From assembly GCA_002328625.1 (NCBI GenBank), contig DCVC01000360.1, positions 2,018-7,554 of the forward strand: a stretch of 5,537 bases of DNA. Direction: 5' to 3'. The stretch comes from Bacteroidales bacterium UBA2198. GTDB lineage: Bacteria; Bacteroidota; Bacteroidia; Bacteroidales; VadinHA17. This document shows, piece by piece, positions 1 through 5,537 of the stretch. The position numbers were made by a program, and so were the translations under genes. Position 1 is the stretch's first letter. Each line of letters begins with the position of its first letter. The notes under the pieces are model-generated. The model had not been told where the DNA came from and searched no databases. It saw nothing but the letters and a program-made list of their open reading frames with translations.

Positions 1-1460
1 TGAAAAAATATTTATTATCATTTGCATTTGTTTTTTTCCAATTTGCTTGTTCCGCACCACGATCGGATATTAAAGAGGCAGGGATATTGCCGTCTATTTT
101 TCCTGATTATCATGATGTTATCATACCTGTAAATATTGCTCCGTTGAATTTCAGGTTCGAAGAAAAAGCAGAAAAGTTGTTTGCAGTTATTGAAGGAAAA
201 AAAGGTAAGATTGGAGTCAAAGGGAAAACGAAGGTCAGGATCCCTTTGAAAAAATGGCGAAAGCTTCTTGAGAACAACACAGGGGAAAGCCTTGATATCA
301 CTGTGTTTACACGGGTCGGTAAAGTCTGGACAAAATTCAGACCTTTCAGCGTACATATTGAAAATGATCCTGTAGATACATGGCTTGTTTACAGGCTCAT
401 CGCACCCGGCTACGAGGCCTGGAGCGAGATGGGCCTATATCAGAGGGATCTTACGTCATTCAGGGAAAAGCAGATAATCAACAACCGTCTTCTTCCGGGA
501 AGTTGTATGAATTGCCACTCTTTTAATCAGAATAATCCGGATCAGATGATGTTCCATCTCAGGGGAAGTATAGCAGCAACTATGCTTGTGCTTGATGGTG
601 AGGCTGTTAAGCTTAATACTAAAACAGATGAGACAATATCGAATTGTGTTTACCCATACTGGCACCCGTCCGGGAAATATATCGGGTTCTCGGTGAACAA
701 TATTTCCCAGGTTTTTCATTCTCAAAAAGAAAAGAGGATCGAGGTTTTTGATTCAAGATCTGATATTGTTGTCTATGACATTGAATATAATAAACTTATT
801 TCAAGCAGGAATATATCATCTGAGGCTAGTTTTGAGACCTTTCCTGCATTTTCTCCCGATGGCAGGACTCTGTTTTTCTGCAGTGCACCAAAGATTGACC
901 AGCCTGACCACTATGATAAGATAAGGTACAGTTTGTGCAGTATTTCTTTTGACCCTTATTCCGGAACCTTTGGTGACCAGATCGATACGCTTGTAAGTTC
1001 AACTTTAACCGGCAGGAGTGTATCATTCCCAAGGGTGTCTCCCGATGGAAAGAATCTGGTGTTCACGTTGTCGGATTATGGAAATTTCTCAATCTGGCAC
1101 AGGGAAGCCGATCTTTATCAGTTTGATCTTGATACAAGATCATTCAAGCCTATTGACATCATCAACAGCGATGATACTGAAAGCTACCATTCATGGTCAT
1201 CCGGGTCGCGCTGGATGGTATTCAGCAGCCGCAGGGTTGACGGCTTATATACGCGTCCGTTTATAACTTACGTTGATAAAAAAGGAAACTTCGGCAAACC
1301 GTTCCTGCTTCCGCAGAAAGATCCTGATTATTATGATGCGGAACTTAGATCGTTTAATGTTCCTGAGTTTATTACCGGCAAGGTAATGTCAGATGGACGG
1401 ACAATGCTGAGATCTATTGGATCGTCAGGAAAAAATGTTACTTTTGAGCTGAAAGACTAA
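1..1460 (+). CDS. Haem c-motif lipoprotein with PD40/TolB-like beta-propeller (5' end cut by one base)
   Basis: The reading frame is open from base 3, and bases 1-2 (TG) complete an ATG whose A lies one base outside the window. This gives 486 residues. An internal TTG near base 87 is not the start, because using it would remove a good lipoprotein signal: MKKY, a hydrophobic stretch, then lipobox QFAC with Cys18 as the lipidated residue. Residues about 30-150 form a Lys-rich, beta-rich region that I do not recognise. C169-M-N-C-H173 is a CxxCH haem c attachment motif, followed by MMFH (183-186), which contains possible axial ligands. After it come four PD40/TolB-type repeats, at WHPSG (221-225), FSPDG (284-288), SPDG (347-350) and WSSG (399-402), consistent with a beta-propeller. 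The protein is therefore predicted to be exported, lipid-anchored and haem-bearing. Its role, whether electron transfer, sensing or binding, is unknown. It lies six bases before the chorismatase-like gene and is probably cotranscribed with it. The propeller and signal peptide are well supported; actual haem attachment is inferred. Confidence 0.9.
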   Translation, partial: KKYLLSFAFVFFQFACSAPRSDIKEAGILPSIFPDYHDVIIPVNIAPLNFRFEEKAEKLFAVIEGKKGKIGVKGKTKVRIPLKKWRKLLENNTGESLDITVFTRVGKVWTKFRPFSVHIENDPVDTWLVYRLIAPGYEAWSEMGLYQRDLTSFREKQIINNRLLPGSCMNCHSFNQNNPDQMMFHLRGSIAATMLVLDGEAVKLNTKTDETISNCVYPYWHPSGKYIGFSVNNISQVFHSQKEKRIEVFDSRSDIVVYDIEYNKLISSRNISSEASFETFPAFSPDGRTLFFCSAPKIDQPDHYDKIRYSLCSISFDPYSGTFGDQIDTLVSSTLTGRSVSFPRVSPDGKNLVFTLSDYGNFSIWHREADLYQFDLDTRSFKPIDIINSDDTESYHSWSSGSRWMVFSSRRVDGLYTRPFITYVDKKGNFGKPFLLPQKDPDYYDAELRSFNVPEFITGKVMSDGRTMLRSIGSSGKNVTFELKD

Positions 1461-1466
1461 CCGTTT

Positions 1467-2621
1467 ATGCTGAAGAAATATTATACATATCTGCCGCTTG
1501 TAAATAGCGGCATGGAAGAAGAATGGCAGCAATGCCTGGCACAGATTAATAAAACCCGGTCAGATGGCAACAGACCACTGAAACTTAATATTTTTATTGA
1601 TGTGGATGATTATCAAAGCTGTCTCGACTTCCGGCAAAAAGTTGCAGACTCGCTGAAAGAATCATTTTACGATCATTCTCCTTCATTTAATGTTACGGTT
1701 CATCCGCCTGAAGAACCATGGAAAATAGCAGTCGAAGCTGTATTCATTCCTTCCGGGACTGGGGGAATAGTTACAAAATATTATAATTCAATACCATACG
1801 TTGTCATTGAAACTAATTCAGGAAAAGAAGTATGGGGCGCAGGTCTGGGAAGTGGTTTGTTTCAACATGATACAAGAAAGGCAGGATCGTCTGCATTTGA
1901 CCAGATGGTTCAGATCCTTTCTAATGAAGGTATGTCTCTTGGCAACCTGGTAAGACAGTGGAATTACATCGGGAACATCCTGAATGTTAAGGACGGGTAT
2001 CAGAATTACCAGGTCTTTAATGAAGTAAGAAATGAATATTATCAGAAATACAGAAAAATACGAGGTTATCCTGCTGCCACCGGTGTCGGCATGAAGCTGG
2101 GTGGAGTAACAATTGATTTTGCTGCCGTTACAGCAGGAGAGTCGGTTAAAATAAACGCTATTGATAACCCGAACCAGGTTAATGCTTATGAATATGAGCA
2201 GCAGGTGCTTAAAGGCCTGGCATTAAATGGGAAGTCACTTAAGAATCCGCCACAGTTTGAACGTGCCCTGCTACTTACGAATAACCAGGCAGCCACCATT
2301 TATGTTTCAGGCACAGCATCAATAATCGGACAGGAAACAATAGGGAAGGGTAATATTGAGGAACAAACCCTTGTAACTATTGACAACATAAAGAAACTTA
2401 CAGATGCTGAAAGGATTAGTCATATGATCAATAACCGATCAGTTCACTCCGCTGATTTTTCACTGGTAAGAACATATGTTAAACACAAGCAGGATTTTGA
2501 GGTAGTTAAAGCAATTTGCAGATCACATTTTCCTGACACCCCGGCAATTTATATACAGGCTGATATCTGCCGTGATGACCTGCTTACTGAAATTGAAGCA
2601 GAATTTGACATAAGATTTTAA
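1467..2621 (+). CDS. Chorismatase-like protein (FkbO/Hyg5/XanB2 family, RidA-like fold)
   Basis: This gene encodes 384 residues, with no signal peptide or membrane segment, so it is predicted to be cytoplasmic. The ATG six bases after the preceding stop is the natural start; there is no clear Shine-Dalgarno sequence, as is usual in Bacteroidota. The motif series matches what I recall of chorismatases: RQWNYIGNI (163-171), YQVFNEVR (181-188), PAATGVG (202-208), NPNQVNAYEY (234-243), PPQFERA (261-267), SGTASIIGQET (281-291) and ADICRDDLLTEIE (365-377). The C-terminal acidic EIE lies where the family places its catalytic glutamate, so E375 or E377 is the candidate. Known members hydrolyse chorismate to a dihydroxy-cyclohexadiene carboxylate (FkbO), to 3-hydroxybenzoate (Hyg5), or to 3- and 4-hydroxybenzoate (XanB2). 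Automatic pipelines may label such proteins endoribonuclease L-PSP or pteridine-dependent deoxygenase. The protein is slightly longer than the roughly 340-residue family norm, and several usually basic positions differ, so the substrate is uncertain. Family placement is fairly secure; the exact reaction is not. Confidence 0.87.
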   Translation: MLKKYYTYLPLVNSGMEEEWQQCLAQINKTRSDGNRPLKLNIFIDVDDYQSCLDFRQKVADSLKESFYDHSPSFNVTVHPPEEPWKIAVEAVFIPSGTGGIVTKYYNSIPYVVIETNSGKEVWGAGLGSGLFQHDTRKAGSSAFDQMVQILSNEGMSLGNLVRQWNYIGNILNVKDGYQNYQVFNEVRNEYYQKYRKIRGYPAATGVGMKLGGVTIDFAAVTAGESVKINAIDNPNQVNAYEYEQQVLKGLALNGKSLKNPPQFERALLLTNNQAATIYVSGTASIIGQETIGKGNIEEQTLVTIDNIKKLTDAERISHMINNRSVHSADFSLVRTYVKHKQDFEVVKAICRSHFPDTPAIYIQADICRDDLLTEIEAEFDIRF

Positions 2622-2636
2622 TATTTCATTCATTTG
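2604..2636 (+). promoter_or_regulatory. Candidate Bacteroidota-type promoter before the GH31 gene
   Basis: TTTG at 2604-2607 and TTCATTTG at 2629-2636 are separated by 21 bases. They resemble the Bacteroides -33 (TTTG) and -7 (TAnnTTTG) elements, with one mismatch in the -7 element. Transcription would start near 2643, about 55 bases before the GH31 ATG. The -33 element lies inside the last codons of the chorismatase-like gene. AT-rich sequence yields such matches by chance, so this is only a candidate; the alternative is read-through from the upstream pair. Confidence 0.25.
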
Positions 2637-2659
2637 GATTTTATCATTTTCTGCCTTTA

Positions 2660-2684
2660 GGTATCTTTCTTATCTGGTATCTTT
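2660..2684 (+). repeat. Two direct copies of GGTATCTTT, 16 bases apart
   Basis: The nine bases GGTATCTTT occur at 2660-2668 and again at 2676-2684, in the 77-base spacer just before the GH31 start at 2699. The repeat itself is exact. A 16-base period is longer than one and a half helical turns. Because the copies lie downstream of the candidate promoter, they could be a regulator site in the leader or a local duplication. A regulatory role is speculation. Confidence 0.45.
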
Positions 2685-2698
2685 AATTATATCATCCG

Positions 2699-5537
2699 AT
2701 GAAAAGAATTTTGTTCCTCTCACTAGTACTTTCATTGCTAGCTGCCTGCACACAAACTTCATGGGAAAAAACAGAAAGCGGAGTAATCGTCAAATTAAGA
2801 TTAAAAGCCGTTGGGATCCCTGTGAGAATAAAGCTGGATGTTCTGACGGACGAGATAATACACGTCATAACATCCCCGGGGAATAAGTTTTCAGATGAAA
2901 AAAGCCTCTGTATTATTCATGATAATATCCAGGCGCCTCCTTTTCAGGTCAGGCAATCGATTGATACACTGATATTGTCAACTGAAAGAATAAAAGCCAA
3001 GATCCTTCTTTCAACAGGACAGGTTCTGTTCTGTGATGAAAATAACCGGATCATACTTAAAGAACGCGAAGGTGGAGGAAAATCATTCACTCCTGTTTCT
3101 GTTGAAGGAACGACCGGATATACTCTGGGTCAGGTATTTGATTCGCCTGATAATGAAGCATTTTATGGTCTGGGGCAGCATCAGTCCGATGAATTCAATT
3201 ATAAAGGTTTGAACGAAAGCCTCTATCAGTACAATACCAAGGTATCTGTTCCATTTGTTATTTCAAACAGGAACTATGGGATCTTATGGGATAACTATTC
3301 TCTTACAAAGTTCGGCGACCCTCGTGATTATTCACAGATTGATATTTTCAGATTATTCGACAAGAAGGGAGAAGAAGGATCCCTGACGGTCATATATTAC
3401 AATTCGGCTGATACAAATGAAATTTTTGTGAAAAGATTGGAATCTGCGATTGATTATGAAAATCTTGCTACAATTAAAAAATTACCCGCAGAAGTACCTC
3501 TGGAGCGTTCTAATGTAGTATGGTCAGGTAAAATTGAACCAAATGAGAGCGGCCTTTATCATTTCAAACTTTGCTATGCCGGTTATGCCAGATTGTTTAT
3601 TGACGGAGAACTCGTGGTTCCTGAGCGATGGCGGACAGCATGGAATCCTAACTCATATAAGTTCACAAAGAACATGGAGAAGGGCAGACAATATTCATTA
3701 AAGCTTGAGTGGAAGCCCGACGGAGGCGTATCTTATATAGGATTAAAGGTTCTCAGTCCACTGCCTCCGGAAGAGCAGGGTTCTCTTTCGCTTGCTTCAG
3801 AAATGGGAAACCATATTGATTATTATTTTATCCGTGGAGATAACATGGATGAAGTAATAAGCGGATACAGAAAGATTACAGGGAAGGCCCCTATTATACC
3901 GAAATGGGCCCTGGGATACTGGCAGAGCCGCGAACGTTACAAGACTCAGGACGAGCTGATTGGTGTTGTTAAGGAGTATCGTAGCCGTAATCTCCCTTTA
4001 GACAACATTGTCCTGGACTGGTCATACTGGCCCGTTGACTCATGGGGATCTCATGAATTTGATCCTCAGTTTTTCCCCGACCCCTCCGGTATGGTTGATC
4101 AGGTTCATGATCTTAATGCAAAAATCATGATCTCGGTATGGCCGAAATTCTACATAACCACCGGTCATTACAAGGAATTTGACAGCAAAGGCTGGATGTA
4201 CCGGCAAGCTGTGAAAGACAGTGTAAGAGACTGGATAGGAACAGGTTATATAGGTTCTTTTTATGATGCCTTCAGCCAGGGGGCACGCGATCTCTTTTGG
4301 GAGCAAATAAGGGAACATTTGTATACAAAAGGCTTTGACGCCTGGTGGATGGACGCCTCTGAACCCGATATATTATCCAATGCCAGTATCGAATACAGAA
4401 AAGCTCTTATGACTCCGACAGCCCTTGGCCCTTCCACAAAATACTTTAACACGTATGCCCTGGTAAACGCGATGGCTATTTATGACGGTCAGCGCAGTGT
4501 TGATCCTGACAAAAGAGTTTTTCTGCTTACACGTTCAGGATTTGCAGGATTACAGCATTATTCAACTGCAACATGGAGCGGTGATATTGGTTCACGGTGG
4601 GAAGAGATGAAAGCTCAGATATCAGCCGGATTGAATTATGCCATGTCAGGAATCCCTTACTGGACAATGGATATCGGAGGATTCTGTGTTGAGAACAGAT
4701 ACGTCAGGGCTGTTGAAGGTTCAGAAGATCTTGATGAGTGGAGAGAATTGAATACACGATGGTTTCAGTTTGGTGCATTCTGCCCTCTTTTCCGCAGTCA
4801 TGGACAATACCCTTTCAGGGAAATTTATAATATTTCACCGGAGGATCACCCTGCATATCAGAGTATGGCATATTATGACAGACTCAGATACCATCTTTTG
4901 CCATATTTATACTCCCTTGCAGGCTTGACTTATTTCAACGATTATACCATAATGCGGGCAATGGTGATGGATTTCGGTAAAGACAGAAATGTTACCAATA
5001 TTGGTGATCAGTACATGTTTGGCCCATCAATCCTGGTGGCCCCTGTCTATGAATACAAAGCGCGTAGCAGAGAGGTCTATTTGCCATCAGCATGCGGCTG
5101 GTATGATTTCCATTCAGGGAATTATATCATAGGAGGAAAGAAGACATTGGCAGATGCTCCATATGAGCATATACCGTTGTTTATCAGGGAGGGATCCATC
5201 ATTCCTGTCGGGCCTGAGATTCAATTTACTGATGAAAAACCAGCCGATACAATAACATTATATATTTACACAGGAAGAAATTGTGCTTTTACTTTATATG
5301 AAGATGAAGGCATAAACAATAATTACGAATCCGGAGCATGCAGTACAATCAAATTCAGCTTTAACAATGAAACCGGGGAACTCACAATTGGAGAACGGAA
5401 TGGAACATATGAGGGAATGCTGAAAGAACGGACTTTTAATATTATCTGGATAAGTAAAGAGAACCCTGTTGGTTTTGAACCGGACAATACTCCACATCTC
5501 ATGGTCAGGTACGATGGTAACAGAATTGTTATGAAAA
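2699..5537 (+). CDS. GH31 alpha-glycosidase lipoprotein with PA14 insert, probable alpha-xylosidase (3' end cut)
   Basis: The frame is open from ATG 2699 to the right edge: 946 full codons and no stop. The N-terminus is a lipoprotein signal (MKRILF, hydrophobic core, lipobox LAAC, Cys17). A mutarotase-like N-terminal domain includes FYGLGQ (155-160). It is interrupted by a PA14 domain at about 230-353, with W275 near its first strands, and resumes near DYYFIRGD (about 373-380). The catalytic barrel begins near residue 400, with LDWSYW around 440 and KIMISVWP at 475-482. The nucleophile is D552 in WWMDASEPD, and the acid/base is D629 in ATWSGDIG, 77 residues later. SHGQYPFREI follows around 700. 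A C-terminal beta-sandwich (DUF5110-like) begins near 855, and the closing VRYDGNRIVMK suggests that only a few residues are missing. GH31 enzymes release alpha-linked sugars with retention. The PA14 insert and motif set resemble Bacteroides and Cellvibrio xyloglucan alpha-xylosidases, so removal of alpha-1,6-xylose from xyloglucan oligosaccharides in the periplasm or on the outer membrane is likely. An alpha-glucosidase remains possible. Confidence 0.95.
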   Translation, partial: MKRILFLSLVLSLLAACTQTSWEKTESGVIVKLRLKAVGIPVRIKLDVLTDEIIHVITSPGNKFSDEKSLCIIHDNIQAPPFQVRQSIDTLILSTERIKAKILLSTGQVLFCDENNRIILKEREGGGKSFTPVSVEGTTGYTLGQVFDSPDNEAFYGLGQHQSDEFNYKGLNESLYQYNTKVSVPFVISNRNYGILWDNYSLTKFGDPRDYSQIDIFRLFDKKGEEGSLTVIYYNSADTNEIFVKRLESAIDYENLATIKKLPAEVPLERSNVVWSGKIEPNESGLYHFKLCYAGYARLFIDGELVVPERWRTAWNPNSYKFTKNMEKGRQYSLKLEWKPDGGVSYIGLKVLSPLPPEEQGSLSLASEMGNHIDYYFIRGDNMDEVISGYRKITGKAPIIPKWALGYWQSRERYKTQDELIGVVKEYRSRNLPLDNIVLDWSYWPVDSWGSHEFDPQFFPDPSGMVDQVHDLNAKIMISVWPKFYITTGHYKEFDSKGWMYRQAVKDSVRDWIGTGYIGSFYDAFSQGARDLFWEQIREHLYTKGFDAWWMDASEPDILSNASIEYRKALMTPTALGPSTKYFNTYALVNAMAIYDGQRSVDPDKRVFLLTRSGFAGLQHYSTATWSGDIGSRWEEMKAQISAGLNYAMSGIPYWTMDIGGFCVENRYVRAVEGSEDLDEWRELNTRWFQFGAFCPLFRSHGQYPFREIYNISPEDHPAYQSMAYYDRLRYHLLPYLYSLAGLTYFNDYTIMRAMVMDFGKDRNVTNIGDQYMFGPSILVAPVYEYKARSREVYLPSACGWYDFHSGNYIIGGKKTLADAPYEHIPLFIREGSIIPVGPEIQFTDEKPADTITLYIYTGRNCAFTLYEDEGINNNYESGACSTIKFSFNNETGELTIGERNGTYEGMLKERTFNIIWISKENPVGFEPDNTPHLMVRYDGNRIVMK

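Noticed and set aside
197..203. Run of seven A as a possible phase-variation tract
   Set aside because: It encodes part of a Lys-rich segment, is short for slippage-based switching, and the frame is intact.
18..356. Open frame of 112 codons on the minus strand
   Set aside because: It lies opposite the lipoprotein signal and N-terminal domain of the first gene, has a composition rich in Phe, Cys and Arg typical of an antisense shadow, and shows no recognisable motif.
1018..1266. Open frame of 82 codons on the plus strand in another frame
   Set aside because: It is wholly inside the propeller region of the first gene, whose frame carries clear PD40 motifs here.
1467..2621. Simple RidA/endoribonuclease L-PSP enamine deaminase
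   Set aside because: RidA proteins are about 130 residues; at 384 residues with the SGTAS and C-terminal ICRxDLLxEIE motifs, the chorismatase branch of the fold fits much better.
2622..2698. Rho-independent terminator between the second and third genes
   Set aside because: I found no GC-rich stem followed by a T run; the spacer is AT-rich with no convincing hairpin.
4040..4452. Two overlapping minus-strand open frames
   Set aside because: They lie opposite the catalytic barrel of the GH31 gene around the nucleophile motif, which clearly is the coding frame.
5294..5497. Minus-strand open frame of 67 codons
   Set aside because: It lies opposite the C-terminal beta-sandwich of the GH31 gene; no motif or start context supports it.

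Overview
This window looks like the chromosome of a member of the Bacteroidota, probably an environmental relative of Bacteroidales. The evidence is the AT-leaning base composition, the absence of Shine-Dalgarno-like sequences before the starts, two lipoprotein signal peptides, and a glycoside hydrolase family 31 (GH31) enzyme that resembles the PA14-containing alpha-xylosidases of gut Bacteroides. All three genes are on the + strand and fill almost the whole window.

Bases 1-1460 encode a lipoprotein. The first base of its ATG lies just outside the left edge. It combines a CxxCH haem c attachment motif with a four-motif PD40/TolB-like beta-propeller. Six bases after its stop, 1467-2621 encodes a protein without a signal peptide. 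It carries the motif series of the chorismatase family (FkbO/Hyg5/XanB2, RidA-like fold). The six-base gap suggests that these two genes are cotranscribed. The pairing of a haem-bearing surface or periplasmic propeller with a cytoplasmic chorismate-lyase-like enzyme is the most unusual feature here, and I do not know of a described system that explains it.

A 77-base spacer (2622-2698) holds a weak candidate promoter and a perfect 9-base direct repeat spaced 16 bases apart. It leads into a large GH31 lipoprotein that runs off the right edge. That gene has both catalytic aspartates and a PA14 insert, which points to an alpha-xylosidase, probably for xyloglucan-type oligosaccharides. Its C-terminus appears nearly complete. 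Nothing in the sequence connects the GH31 gene functionally with the first two genes beyond sharing the strand, and it may be a separate transcription unit.

I saw no RNA genes, mobile elements or CRISPR arrays, and no stretch over 300 bases lacks a gene.
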